A stretch of 64,000 nt of DNA from Euonymus europaeus (GCA_963580455.1 OY756970.1:6386001-6450000), one strand, 5' to 3'; positions 1-11,569 are shown, counted from the stretch's first letter. Numbers and translations are program-made. The notes: generated from the letters alone by a model not told the origin.

Positions 1-3000
1 GAGATGCCGGGTATCAGTGCTGATGTTATCACTCACCATCTGAGTATCAAACCTGGTAACCGACCAGTAAAGCAAAAGAAGAGGAACTTTGCACAAGACA
101 GGCAAGAAGCCATTAAAACAGAGGTTAACAAGCTTTTAAATGCTGACTTCATCCGCGAAGTACAATATCCGGAATGGCTTTCTAACGTTGTTATGGTAGC
201 CAAACCGAATGGTAAATGGCGCATGTGTGTAGACTTCACTCACCTAAACAAGGCCTGTCCGAAGGATAGCTACCCGCTGCCAAAAATAGACCAATTGGTA
301 GACGCAACCTCGGGAAAGGGTCTCCTCAGTTTCCTTGATGCCTACTCAGGATACCATCAGATTCAGATGCATCAAGATGACGAGGAGCACACCTCGTTTG
401 TTACCCCTGAGGGTACATATTGCTACCAAGTTATGCCTTTTGGATTGAAGAATGCAGGGGCTACCTATCAACGGCTAGTCAACAAAATGTTCTCCCCAAT
501 GCTCGGAAAGACAGTTGAAGCGTACGTCGATGATATAGTCGTTAAAAGCAAAAAACCCGAGGAGCACTTGGGCGACTTGCAGGATGTATTTAATGTTTTA
601 AACAATTTTGGAATGAAGCTCAATCCCGAGAAGTGTGCTTTTGGCGTTTCATCGGGTAAATTCCTCGGTTTCCTCATCTCCAAACGAGGAATTGAGGTGA
701 ACCCTGAAAAGGTGTTAGCGATAATTAACATGCAAGCCCCGAGGAACAAGAAGGAGGTTCAACAACTCACCGGGCGAACTGCAGCACTAAACCGATTTCT
801 CGCCAGATCAGGAGATCGCTGTAAACACTTCTTTAACGCACTTAAGCAAACAACCGACTTTGAATGGAATGAGCACTGTCAAGAAGCTTTCGAAGAGCTC
901 AAGTCTTATTTGAGTCGACCACCTCTACTCACTGCTCCAAAGGAAGGAGAACCGTTATCCCTCTACTTAGCTACCACTGAGCATGCAGTGAGTGCCGTGC
1001 TCGTAAGCGAGGGAGAGGATAAGGTTCAGAGGCCAATATACTACACTAGTAAGATTCTCACTGCAATCGAGAAGAGATACGCCAAGGCCGAGAGAATGGC
1101 CCTGGCACTAGTGACCACGGCAAGGAAGTTGAGACCCTATTTTCAAGCCCATACAATTACAGTGCTGACTGATCAGCCGCTCAAGAGCATTTTACAGAAT
1201 CCAGACATATCGGGAAGACTTATTAAGTGGTCAGTCGAACTTAGTGAGTTTGATATCTACTTCGAGCCGAGAAGAGCAATCAAAGCTCAAGTCCTCGCGG
1301 ATTTCGTTACGGAATGCCAACATCCTTTAGAGGAAGAAGCGCCGCAGGAGCAATGGCAACTCTTCGTCGATGGATCTACGAACAAGGATGGCAGCGGAGC
1401 AGGGATTCTGCTTCTCGGACCCGGGGGCATGACTACTGAGTATGCCCTCCGTTTCCAATTCAAAGCCTCTAATAACGAGGCTGAATATGAAGCTCTGCTA
1501 GCTGGATTAAAGCTGGCCATCGAGCTAGAGGTTCGCAATTTGCGGATTCACAGCGATTCACAGCTCGTCACCGAGCAGGTCCGTGGAGAATATGAGGCGA
1601 GAGGCTCCAATATGATCAAATATCTTGCAAAAGCTAAGGAGCTGATGAGTGAGATCCCGAATGTCGAAATACTGAGAGTGCCTCGAGAAGAAAATCAGCA
1701 AGCAGACGTATTGGCCCGACTTGCGTCAACAAGCAAGAAAGATCATGCTTCCTCAGTTCGGATAGAAATGCTTCCTAAACCTAGCATCTTTGTTAAAGAA
1801 ATCGCGGAGATCAACACTGAACGATCTTGGATGGATGCAATACGCGCCTTCCTCACGGAGGGGCAATTGCCGGAAGACAGGAACGAGGCTAAAAGTATCC
1901 GAGCAAGGGCAGCGAGGTATTCCATTATTCAAGGCACCCTTTACCGACGATCTTACACACTCCCTTACCTTAAGTGCCTTGCTCCACGAGAGTCAGATTA
2001 CGCTCTCCGAGAAGTTCATGGAGGAATATGCGGCAGCCACTCCGGTGCAAGGACCTTAGCAAACAAGGTCTTGCGCTGCGGGTATTACTGGCCGACCATG
2101 AACAAGGACGCAAAGGAGTTGGTGAGGAAGTGTGACAAGTGCCAGAGACATGCCAACGTATCGCATCACCCACCGTCGGAGATTACAGTGATGGAGAACC
2201 CTTGTCCGTTTGCACAATGGGGGCTGGATTTGTTAGGACCTTTTCCTCAGGCAACAGCCCAAAGGAAATTTCTCATAGTGGCCGTGGATTATTTCACGAA
2301 GTGGGTTGAAGCCGAGCCTCTGGCCACAATTACTGACCACAAGGTGAAAGACTTCATTTGGAAAACCATCGTCTGCAGATATGGTGTTCCTCGGATCCTT
2401 GTTACTGATAATGGCCGACAGTTTGTGAGTGCCAATATACGGCAGTTTTGTGACGAACACGGCATCAACCTCAGGGTTACTGCTGTAGCTCACCCTCAAG
2501 CTAATGGACAAGTAGAAGTCATCAACCGAATCATACTACAAGGAATCAAGGCTCGTCTGGACCAAGCCAAGGGACTCTGGACTGAACAGCTCCATAGCGT
2601 CCTCTGGTCTTATCGGACTACGCCTCGGACATCAACAGGAGAGACACCTTTCTCCTTAGTATTCGGATCAGAAGCTGTTATCCCAGTTGAAATTGGAGTT
2701 CCCACTCCTCGTATAACTGAGTTTGAAGAATCAGGTAACAGTGACTTATTGCTCAACAATCTTGATTTCTTGGAAGAAGCTCGAGAGACTGCTCGGATCA
2801 GGATTGCTGCTTACAAACAAAGAACGGCCCGATATTACAACAAAAGGGTCCGAACAAGGAAGTTTTCAGAAGGAGACTGGGTTCTAAGGAAAGCTGCTGC
2901 AGCCGGAAGGCATCCAGGTAAGCTCGGAGAAACTTGGGAAGGACCTTTCCGAGTTATCAAAGTTCTGCTTGATGGTACTTACAAACTGGAAAATCCCGAG

Positions 3001-3057
3001 AAGCCTGGAGAGATGAGACCTTGGAATGCCGAGAACCTTCGAAGATACTATGTTTAA
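1..3057 (+). CDS. Retrotransposon pol: RT, RNase H, second RNase H, integrase (5' partial)
   Basis: Open from the window edge to the TAA at 3055-3057, about 1018 codons with no internal stop or frameshift. It copies element RNA into DNA and integrates it. Numbering from the Met at nt 4: reverse transcriptase about 20-220 with the YVDD motif at 174-177; RNase H about 300-430; a second, archaeal-like RNase H about 452-585 opening LFVDGS; integrase zinc finger (HHCC) about 675-720; integrase core D742, D802, E838, a DD35E spacing. The Met at nt 4 is internal; the frame continues upstream. The intact frame suggests a recent, possibly still coding-competent copy. Confidence 0.93.
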   Translation, partial: EMPGISADVITHHLSIKPGNRPVKQKKRNFAQDRQEAIKTEVNKLLNADFIREVQYPEWLSNVVMVAKPNGKWRMCVDFTHLNKACPKDSYPLPKIDQLVDATSGKGLLSFLDAYSGYHQIQMHQDDEEHTSFVTPEGTYCYQVMPFGLKNAGATYQRLVNKMFSPMLGKTVEAYVDDIVVKSKKPEEHLGDLQDVFNVLNNFGMKLNPEKCAFGVSSGKFLGFLISKRGIEVNPEKVLAIINMQAPRNKKEVQQLTGRTAALNRFLARSGDRCKHFFNALKQTTDFEWNEHCQEAFEELKSYLSRPPLLTAPKEGEPLSLYLATTEHAVSAVLVSEGEDKVQRPIYYTSKILTAIEKRYAKAERMALALVTTARKLRPYFQAHTITVLTDQPLKSILQNPDISGRLIKWSVELSEFDIYFEPRRAIKAQVLADFVTECQHPLEEEAPQEQWQLFVDGSTNKDGSGAGILLLGPGGMTTEYALRFQFKASNNEAEYEALLAGLKLAIELEVRNLRIHSDSQLVTEQVRGEYEARGSNMIKYLAKAKELMSEIPNVEILRVPREENQQADVLARLASTSKKDHASSVRIEMLPKPSIFVKEIAEINTERSWMDAIRAFLTEGQLPEDRNEAKSIRARAARYSIIQGTLYRRSYTLPYLKCLAPRESDYALREVHGGICGSHSGARTLANKVLRCGYYWPTMNKDAKELVRKCDKCQRHANVSHHPPSEITVMENPCPFAQWGLDLLGPFPQATAQRKFLIVAVDYFTKWVEAEPLATITDHKVKDFIWKTIVCRYGVPRILVTDNGRQFVSANIRQFCDEHGINLRVTAVAHPQANGQVEVINRIILQGIKARLDQAKGLWTEQLHSVLWSYRTTPRTSTGETPFSLVFGSEAVIPVEIGVPTPRITEFEESGNSDLLLNNLDFLEEARETARIRIAAYKQRTARYYNKRVRTRKFSEGDWVLRKAAAAGRHPGKLGETWEGPFRVIKVLLDGTYKLENPEKPGEMRPWNAENLRRYYV

Positions 3058-3257
3058 TTTCATCTTGCTGTCATGTACTTAAGCACAATTTCCATTTCAA
3101 AACTCGTTTCTTACACGAGACTTAGGATTTTGCTGATTCAATGAAAGTAGTTTGTTTTGCTATAAGGATCCTCAAAGGTAAGCGTTGCTCGGCACAAGTC
3201 AGCCGCAATGCCTGAGCATTATTACAAGCCCACTAAGGTCAGGGGACCGAGGAAAAG

Positions 3258-3536
3258 CATGGTTTTGTTTCAACTCATTTAATTTGAGTTACAACAGCCA
3301 AGCAGAAAAACAAGTTAGCTACGACCCGAGCAAGTTTGGGCCACAGCAAACATGGTTTTGTTTCAACTCATTTAATTTGAGTTACAACAGCCAAGCAGAA
3401 GAACAAGTTAGCTACGACCCGAGCAAGTTTGGGCCACAGCAAACATGGTTTTGTTTCAACTCATTTAATTTGAGTTACAACAGCCAAGCAGGGAAACAAG
3501 TTGGCTACGACCCGAGCAAATTTGGGCCACAGCTCT
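3258..3536 (+). repeat. Three tandem copies of a 93-bp repeat in the element 3' region
   Basis: Copies begin at 3258, 3351 and 3444, exactly 93 bp apart, and are nearly identical. The third runs into unrelated sequence at about 3537. Because 93 is a multiple of three, the array stays open in one sense frame (3185-3574), but nothing else supports a protein there. Tandem repeats between pol and the polypurine tract are common in Tat-group elements. Confidence 0.9.
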
Positions 3537-3716
3537 ACTTGTTCTCAAATCAGCTACAACAAGCTGCGTTTTAAGTTATGATTTCCGAGAAAAAAGATGG
3601 ACAGTAATAGACAAGAAATGGGAAGAAAAGAACTCGACTTCATTAAAATTAAAAACGTTATTTACAAATGTTGAGAACAGAGTTTGATCAGGAAGGAAGA
3701 GAACAAGGGCCAGTTC

Positions 3717-5784
3717 CTAATTTTCAATATCAACTAGCTCCTCGGCAGTCCTCTCTGCCTCACCCTCAACAGAAGGAAGGGGCACGTCGACTTCTTCATT
3801 CCTCGGAGGAATCGGCGGAGCATCGGTCTCCGTGTACCCATCGATGTCCTCCTCGACGTCCCCCTCGTCCTCTTGAAGTAGGCGGAACTGCTCGTAGGCA
3901 TCCTCCTTCACCACATCCTCGTCGTCTTTCCCCGCGATGACCGGGCACAGCTCATCCAAAATGTCCGAGCTCTGGCCTTTGCCGACGAGGAACCTCCGAG
4001 CTTCTTTGACAGCAGCCTGGAAGCAGAAAAAGCCTTCTTGCTTAAGGGTAAGTTGGAACTCCTTAGAGTCGCGAAACTCTCGGAGACCAGCTTGTCGCCC
4101 GCTTTCAAACAGGACGGCCCCTTCAGCCTCAGCTGCTGACTTTTGTCTTGCGAGCTCATCCTCGGCTTCTTTCAGCTTCGTAGCCATCAGATTCTCTGAT
4201 GCCTGCGTTTTCTCGAGTTCCAACCTCGTCAGCTTCAAAGCGGTCTCTGTCCGACCAATAGCTCCCTTGAGTAGGAAAATTTCTTGGGCGGCAGTCTTCT
4301 TCTCGGCCTCGGAGCTTCGTATGTCAAGCGACAACTTCCCGAGAAGTGAAGACAACTGCAAATAACAACAGAAAACAGATGAGTTATTAAGCAAGCTGAA
4401 GGAAAACTTGCTAAACAATGTTCCGAGCGGAAAGATGTACCTCCATCAGCTTAACAGCCGAAGCCTCCATCCTCTCCTCGGTAGCCATCTCCTCGGCTCG
4501 CCTCTGGTCCGAGGGAAGAGACAGCTTCTCGAGCATCTCCAACGCCACCCGAGGATTGGTCACTGTATCAGATAGACGCACATTCCACTGAGGAATGTGA
4601 ACGTCTCCCATCCTGTGAGGAGGAGAGGAAGAGCGGGCGTCGGATGTACGAGAAGGAGATCCAACGGCCCGGAAAGATGGGGTGGAAACGAAGACACCGC
4701 GACCTCGACCCAAGTCTTTTCCTCGGCCTGGTTTGACTTGGGCACCCTCAGCGGGGGTAACCCTTGTTTTCTTGCTCGGCCCAGCACCCCCATCAGGTCT
4801 CCTCTTCTTGCCCAAGTTGGCAGTCCTCTTCTGCAACTTTAGGTAATCAGCGGCCGACGACATATCTGAGAAGTAACAAGAATCAGTCATCAACATGATT
4901 AGTATAACAAAGTTATAAACAAAACCGAGCAAGAGCAGGTCCCCACCTTGCATCGCTTGCTCGGACCTATGAGCCCTTGTAAAGTCTACAGCTCGGCATA
5001 TCATAGGCACAGAAGGCTTAGTGAAAGGACCTCTGAGGGTAAGATACCAGTCAAGCTCCTGAGGAGAAAGTTGGGGAAGTCGCTTGAACTTACTGAATTT
5101 TGGGACAACCCACGAGGTCCTAAAAGGAAGATCCTCGTCCTCGCCCAAGGGCATCCGAACAAAGAAATAACTAGACTTCCAATGATGATTGGAAGAGGAA
5201 TATTTTGGAGCAACCAGACCCTTCTTGAACTTTAAATAGCAAAGTCCAGGGTTTCTCGGAGCTCTACAAAGGGAGAAAATGTGTTGAAGAACATTAGAGG
5301 AAAAAGGGACGCGAAGCTCGGCACAGTAGTATAGAATTGTGCCGAGAAAGACCCAAGAGTTGGGAGCAAGGCAGGTTGGGCAAATGTCGAACCGATCAAA
5401 GAAGGAGCATACTGCTGGGGCAATCGGTATCCGACAACCAAATGATAATGCGGTGGTAGAAATGGCAAACTCCCCATGTTGAGGACGGAATGGAGATACT
5501 CCCTCGGGCACAGGCCTGCAAGGGTAGGGAATACCGAACAACTTGCGTTGGGATTCCACCTCGGAGGCTGAAAGGCTACAGCTAAGATTCCTAGGCTCCC
5601 TAGAACCATCACCTGCTGCTCGGGCCTCCTGTATTTCGAATCCAGGAGGGGCAAAGAAAGGGCGTTCTGCTAAGGGTAGCCTAATGCTCGTCCTAACAGG
5701 AGGAGAGTTAGAGGTCGAAGGAGAAGTTCCTAAATCGGCTTCCTCTAACACATTAATATTACTATCCGAAGAAGGGGAAGACAT
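3717..5784 (-). CDS. Antisense retrotransposon gene with two introns (gypsy-type transposon protein)
   Basis: Two minus-strand open frames join through canonical GT-AG introns. Exon 1 is 5784-4947, exon 2 4865-4441, exon 3 4355-3717; introns are 4946-4866 (81 nt, CAAG/GTGGGG...CTCAG) and 4440-4356 (85 nt, GGAG/GTACAT...TTGCAG). The product is 633 aa. The frame is also open upstream to a Met at 5859; I chose the Met at 5784 because the longer start adds a low-complexity leader. The first half resembles the plant 'putative gypsy type transposon' domain; the middle is basic and Ser/Pro-rich; the last third (exon 3) is a long charged coiled coil with an acidic tail. Function is unknown. Antisense extra ORFs are known in Tat/Retand elements; the splicing is my inference. 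The first intron has no stop and is a multiple of three, so retention stays in frame. Confidence 0.75.
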
Positions 5785-5912
5785 TTCTCGTACCTGATGA
5801 GACGAAGAAGAGATAGTATTTGCTCGGAAAAAGAAGATTACGTTTGCTCGGATAGACAATGCTCGGGGCTCTCAATTTTGGCAGCAAGTGAGTTGGATAG
5901 TGACGCCCTCGC

Positions 5913-5920
5913 TATTTAAA
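5913..5920 (-). promoter_or_regulatory. Candidate TATA box for the antisense gene
   Basis: Read on the minus strand this is TTTAAATA, in otherwise GC-richer DNA, about 130 bp before the chosen ATG at 5784 and just outside the 3' LTR. Spacing fits a plant core promoter driving the antisense gene. It is a weak call based on motif and position only. Confidence 0.35.
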
Positions 5921-6131
5921 GTCGAAGACCGCCCCGGTCAACGGACCCGATGACGAGACGTACCGCCTTCTCTCATCTGGGCCGCTCAACCTCTGCACAC
6001 CAGATAACCACTGGATCAAGATCAATCAAATCTTAGCCGTTCAACGACTCACAATTAATGTCAGCCTCGGGAACTCAAACGTCCACTCATACAGACCTAT
6101 CATTGGTCCTACGATGACCAATCACAGGTCT

Positions 6132-6142
6132 GAGGGGGCAAG
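6132..6142 (+). other. Polypurine tract of the Tat element
   Basis: A G-rich purine run (GAGGGGG, then CAAG) directly abuts the LTR start TGATGAGG. This is where plus-strand DNA synthesis is primed in LTR retrotransposons. Confidence 0.7.
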
Positions 6143-6767
6143 TGATGAGGATAATTTTCTCCTACAATGACAACATGACACGTGGATGTAATTGTCAACA
6201 GCTTCATGCTCGGCACCGAGAAGAAGGATGCACGTTCCTCGGTACTCATACTCAGAGTGGTAAAAAGCTGTCATGAACTACCCAAACAGGAACTACCTCC
6301 ACTATAAAAAGGGGCAAACCCTCAGGTAAAAGGAGAGGATTTTTTGACTAATTACAAGAGCACCGAGCAGTGCACTTCACAGAGTTCCTTTGTGCTCGCA
6401 TCTGACTTGAGCGTCGGAGCGCCAACGCCAGAGAACACTCTCTGGCGGGCCTCTAGCTTACGTTTGCTCTTTGTCACAGGATCATTCTATTATCGGAGAG
6501 AAGCTAATCCGAGGAAGGACATCAACAGACGAGAAAGCTCTTGTTCAAACCTATCCTGATACGTCTTGGACTGATTTAGGACGTCATCATAAATATATAT
6601 GTCTAAATATTACTTATATAATTTGGATCAAGTTTGAGATCGGGTCGACATTATCACACCCTACTCATCCCCGGATAATGATCGGGTTCCCGTGGGATTT
6701 TTGCCATCCTTAATTCTTTCCTAGTTAACATTTTGTTTTTTTAATTAAGTGTTGAGGTAACGCATCA
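6143..6767 (+). repeat. 3' LTR of the Tat element
   Basis: It begins TGATG right after the purine tract and ends CATCA; these termini are inverted copies of each other, as expected for an LTR. Length is 625 bp. A TATA box lies at 6303. The right boundary rests on the terminal inverted repeat because the partner LTR is outside the window. The LTR points toward ATAD3, whose ATG is 271 bp beyond its end. Confidence 0.75.
6303..6309 (+). promoter_or_regulatory. TATA box in the Tat 3' LTR
   Basis: TATAAAA followed by AGGGG sits 160 bp into the LTR. It is the likely core promoter of the LTR. In a 3' LTR, transcripts started here would run into downstream host DNA, here ATAD3. Confidence 0.6.
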
Positions 6768-7038
6768 GCAACTGAACCGTCAACCCGGTCCGATACAAAA
6801 TAAATAATAATCTTCCATAGACCACAGGGCATAAATCCTGCCTGTGGCCATACGAGCTCACCTATGCATAAACCCTACCAAAACCACCAGCCTTGTCTGC
6901 CTCCGTCGATGGGAAGTCTCACTTTTTCCCTCTCAACTTTCTTGCTATTCAAGCCACAAGTCCCTCAATAAAGTCTCCTTGGTTTCGCACTTCGATTTTC
7001 TTCTGTTTGTGTTTGAGCAAATTTTTTTTTTGTCAAAA
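6768..7038 (+). promoter_or_regulatory. 5' flank and probable 5' UTR of ATAD3
   Basis: This is all that separates the Tat LTR from the ATAD3 ATG. The last 150 bp are pyrimidine-rich, like a plant 5' UTR, and the ATG context is AAAAATGG. TATA-like candidates are the AT-rich stretch near 6797-6810 and ATAAAT near 6833; neither is compelling. The native promoter has probably been displaced by, or overlaps, the LTR insertion. Confidence 0.45.
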
Positions 7039-10000
7039 ATGGCCAAGACATATGCAATGGGGCTAATCTCAACCTTAGCTGCCTCTGCTTCTCTGTCTTC
7101 CCAATCCAATTTTGCTTCTGCTGATGGTCCCTTCAATTTCTCCCCATTCACTTCTTCTTCTTCTGCTTCTCCTCAAGCTGGTCCTCCATCAAATGTTCCC
7201 CAATCTCATTCTGCAGATAAATCTCGGCCGTCCAATTCGGCTGCATTGGCTGCTGAATCTGAGCCTAGGGTTAGGAATGATAATCCAAGGACGAGTTCAG
7301 CAGGGTTTGATCCGGAGCCGCTGGAGAGGGGAGTCGAGGCTTTGAAGAGGATCGAGGCTTCCTCTGATCCTAAAAAGGTTTGGAATCCCGTGGTCTTCGT
7401 GTGCTCTGCGCCAATGATTTCCTTTTGTGTTTGGGGGGTTGTGGTGCTGTTCTTATTGATTATTGAACCTCGTGTTGTGTGGCTTTTCTGTAAAAAGGTT
7501 TGTCTTAGCAACAACAATTAGGGTGGGGTTTTCGTAGTGAATTTTTTTTGAGCATTGAAATGTCATGGTTTGATAGGGATTTGGAGTTTCTGGAGTTGAT
7601 GTTGGAGGGGTTAAGCTTTAGTAGTTCTGCTTCATTGTTAAACCGACCTTTGGTACACTAATTGTGCCAGCGAGAGTGTATGTTCTCGTATTGTTGTTTT
7701 GTAGAAATTTTTTTATTTGTAATTGATGCAAGTCAAATATCGTCATACAGAGTTATATAGAAGTGGAGAAAGGAAAATCAGACCTTTGTTTATACAATAT
7801 ATTTTTTCAATTAATACAACTATTTATTTGTATTGAAAATTTTAGATTTTGTTGGCATCCCAGTCTTTTCTCAGCAAACTTGTAGAGGATGATATTACGT
7901 GATCTTGGCTTTACTACCTTGACATCCTGTCTGTTCTCATCAACCAAGTTAAAGTTTCCTGATTTTGTAAATTTCACTTAATAAATAATAGTGATTTCTG
8001 ATAGTATGCCCAATGGTTTGTTTGGGTTGTTTTCCCTGGAACAATTAAGAATGGCATCTTGATCTTGGTGTAGGTATTTGAGATTATGAGGAAGCAAGAA
8101 GAGACGAAGCAGGCTGAATTAGCTGCAAAGGCTGCAGAATTTAAGGCAATGCAAGCTCAAGCTGAAACTGTAAGATAAATTGTTAAGTCTCTCTGCAAGT
8201 GATCACAATTATGTTTTGATTTTCACTATTGCACCAAATGAATATTTTTTATTTTAACCCTTTCCTATAAGGGAACATTTAGTATTTTTTCTTTTCAGTG
8301 TATTGGAGTTTTGGATTATAAATGTATGTTATATTTGAACTCAGAAAGTTTCTATGTGAAATTAATTGTCCTCCGTTGAATTTTACTTAACTTGATCTGT
8401 ACTCCGTAGTCCAAAGTAGAGCACAGAATGAGTCACTTGGTTTTATGTGAGAGCATCAGTTATTTTGGCATCTGTTTTGCAGTATCTTCCCCTGGCATGA
8501 AATGTATGTTTGTTTGTCGAGAGATAGAGTTGGTTTCAAATGTTCAATTAGGACATGCAATTCTATATATATTTTTAATAGCTCACTGTTATTTCAAAAT
8601 CTAATCAAATAGGTCACTCATTCAATTTAGCCCCATAAAATTTTTGCTTGCTTCTCAGTTCCTCTGGATCTGTCTCTCACTGAATGCCATTTTTGTTCCT
8701 TACATTTATGCACTTTTTTACCTGACAGGAGAGACAGAGGGTAATATATGATGAACAGAAAAAGTTAGCTCAGCATCAAGCACAAACGAAATCACAGATG
8801 GCTCGTTATGAGGATGAATTGGCGAGGAAGAGGATGCAGGCATGTGAATCATAACTAAAGTTTGAAACTTGTCTTTTGGTAGTTGTTTTTGGAGAAAATT
8901 TTAGTTATTCTTATTCAACATATTGCAGGCAGAAAATGAACTCCAAAGAACACGAAATCAAGAGCTTGTAAAGCTGCAAGAAGAATCATCCATAAGGCAG
9001 GAGCAGGCTCGACGTGCAGTAGAAGAGCAAATTCAAGCGCAGCGACGGCAAACAGAGAGAGAGAAGGCTGATCTAGAACGGGAAACAATCAGGATAAGAT
9101 CTATGGCAGAAGCAGAAGGGAGAGCCCATGAAGCAAAACTATCTGAAGATATTAACAGACGGAAGCTAATAGATCAAGCAAATGCAGAAAGAGAGAAATG
9201 GGTGGCTGCCATAAATACTACTTTTGACCATATTGGAGGTATATTAAATCCAATGAATGCTTTTATAATTGTTGCCTGTCTTTCATTGAGGCCATCATCA
9301 TTATTGCTATCATTATCATAATTATTATTTTTGTTTTTTATAGTCTTTGTAGAAATCTTGCCGACATGGATTCTCTCTTTCATTTGTACTTATGTACATC
9401 GGTAATTATGTATCTTTACTCAGCTTTTGTAGCAGGTTGATTGTGAAGCCATTTTTTAAACTAGATATTCTGACAGTTAAGTTCCGATTTGACTATTCTT
9501 CTAAGGGAGGTGAAGCTTCTGATTTAGATGCCTTGGTATATGTTGTCATTTTATTTGCTATTTGAGTTCAGCTGATGAACTCATATTAGTCTTTGTTATA
9601 CTCTTATATCTTAATATATTTATATATCATTACTCAAGGAGGCATGACTTAATGTGGGAAGCTTTTTATTTTGTTTAGGGGGTTTGAAAGCCATTTTAAC
9701 AGATCAGAATAAGCTAGTTGTTGCTGTTGGAGGAGTGACAGCTCTTGCCGCAGGGATTTATACAACAAGGTACTTTATAATGATAATTCAAGATTGGAAT
9801 TGTTTGAACCTTTATTTATGCAACTTGTTGCTTCTCCTGGAAACAGAGTAACAGATGACTCTATTTTGTGCTTTAAACTTTATTTTGTTTGGGTATACAT
9901 TTGAAACAGCTTTTGTGTAATGCAATTTCTAAATAGATGTAATGGTGAATCATTTATCTTTGCTTTGTACATGAATCAGTGGCGAGTCTTAGTCTGTGTA

Positions 10001-11524
10001 GTCAATTTTCTGCTGTTCACATTCCAAATAGATGTAATGGTGCTGACTGGTATTCAGAGATGATTACAAAAATTTGATTAATAAATATGATTTTATAAAT
10101 CCTGCAGCAACAGTTTGTTGATATGGAGAACATTTCTTGTATGTGATAAAAAAATTCCATATACAATTTTTTGTTTTTGTTACTGCATTGTATTTGAATC
10201 AATTTATTTTGTCAAAACTTTTCAAATATTTATGACCATACTTATAGTTTATTATAAGTCTCTTCTCACATGGAAAAACTTCGCTTCAAAGTGTATGTGG
10301 CATATGCACATTACGGACAATACTTATTGTTGAACTTAAATAGTCAGTTAATTCTCATTGTTCAGAAAACAAAGAGATACGTGCTTGTTGAATGGCAGTA
10401 TCTAATACTTTTTAGCCTCTTTGATTCAGAGAAGGTGCAAAAGTGATTTGGAGCTATGTGGATAGAATATTGGGTCAACCAACGCTTATCCGAGAGTCCT
10501 CCAGAGGGAAATACCCTTGGTCGGGAATTTTTTCCCGTAGGATGAGCTCTCTGTCACATGGTGCTAGTAAAGGATCTGATTTGAAAAATGGAAATGGGTT
10601 TGGTGATGTGATTTTACACCCTTCACTTCAGAAACGAATTCAGCACTTGGCTGGTGCAACAGCGAATACAAAATCTCATCAAGCACCTTTTCGGAACATG
10701 CTATTTTATGGTCCACCAGGAACAGGGAAAACAATGGCTGCAAGAGAACTGGCTCAAAAATCTGTGCGATCCTTGCCCTTTTCTCTTAATATGTTCTTTC
10801 TCGGTTCGCTAAGTGTGTTTTGTTTTCTAAAATTATAATCCAGGTGTTACTTCATGGCTTACTTGAAAATAAAGGTTTTCCATTTTATTCATTAATGCAT
10901 CTGTCATTTCTTCTGGGAATCTCCATTTTGTGGTTGCTCTATCATTTTGCTTTAGGATTGATAATCAGGTCTCAAGATCTTCACTCATTAAACCAATATA
11001 ATTCTGAGCTGCTGGAGTGCTGGATTCAACAAGACCCAATCCCAAATATTTTGGGTTAGTTAGTTGAATTCTTTGTGAAAAACTATTGGATGGACTTGAA
11101 TCTTATCTTCAGCTACTCTCCCTACCAACTCCTTCATTTATTTGATTACTTGTTTCAATCATTGCCTTTTTTGCCTCATAATTTGGTAGTGCATTTGTCT
11201 CTATATCAATGTTGTCAAAAGCACATGACTCGAATGTTTAAAGCGAGGCGGAGCATAGGTCTCCCTTCTCGCGCCTCGCTTTGACCTGCATTGCGCAGAT
11301 TCTCTGAGCGCAACGAAGCAAAAAGTGCAAAAGGCACTCTTATCAATGTCTTTTCGGCTGGGCTTGGTCTGTTTGCTGGGTTTAAGGTTCTGAAATTGAA
11401 AACCCAGCTAAGTCTTGCCCTAGACACACTTCGCAATTTGTTCTGTATCAACTATAGACTCTTCTCATCAGCTGCTTGCTTCGTCTCTCTCCACTGATGC
11501 TTCGTCTCTCTCCACTGATGCTTC

Positions 11525-11569
<45 letters not shown>

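Larger units (their letters stand above)
1..6767 (+). mobile_element. Tat/Retand-type Ty3/gypsy LTR retrotransposon, 3' part
   Basis: The element enters from the left window edge, so its 5' LTR, gag and protease are not visible. In order it holds the C-terminal part of pol (to 3057), a 93-bp tandem repeat (3258-3536), a spliced gene on the opposite strand (3717-5784), a purine tract (6132-6142) and the 3' LTR (6143-6767). A pol with a second RNase H between RNase H and integrase, plus an extra antisense gene, is the known signature of the plant Tat/Retand group. Clade placement is inference from that architecture. The target-site duplication cannot be tested because the left end is missing. 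Confidence 0.9.

Noticed and set aside
3258..3536. CRISPR-like repeat array
   Set aside because: Copies are 93 bp and directly adjacent with no unique spacers; plant DNA.
3185..3574. Sense open frame over the 93-bp repeats
   Set aside because: The repeat length is a multiple of three, which alone keeps the frame open; no known domain and no start context.
10820..11059. Open frame in ATAD3 intron 6
   Set aside because: Intronic, no domain, and exons 6 and 7 already join in frame across it.
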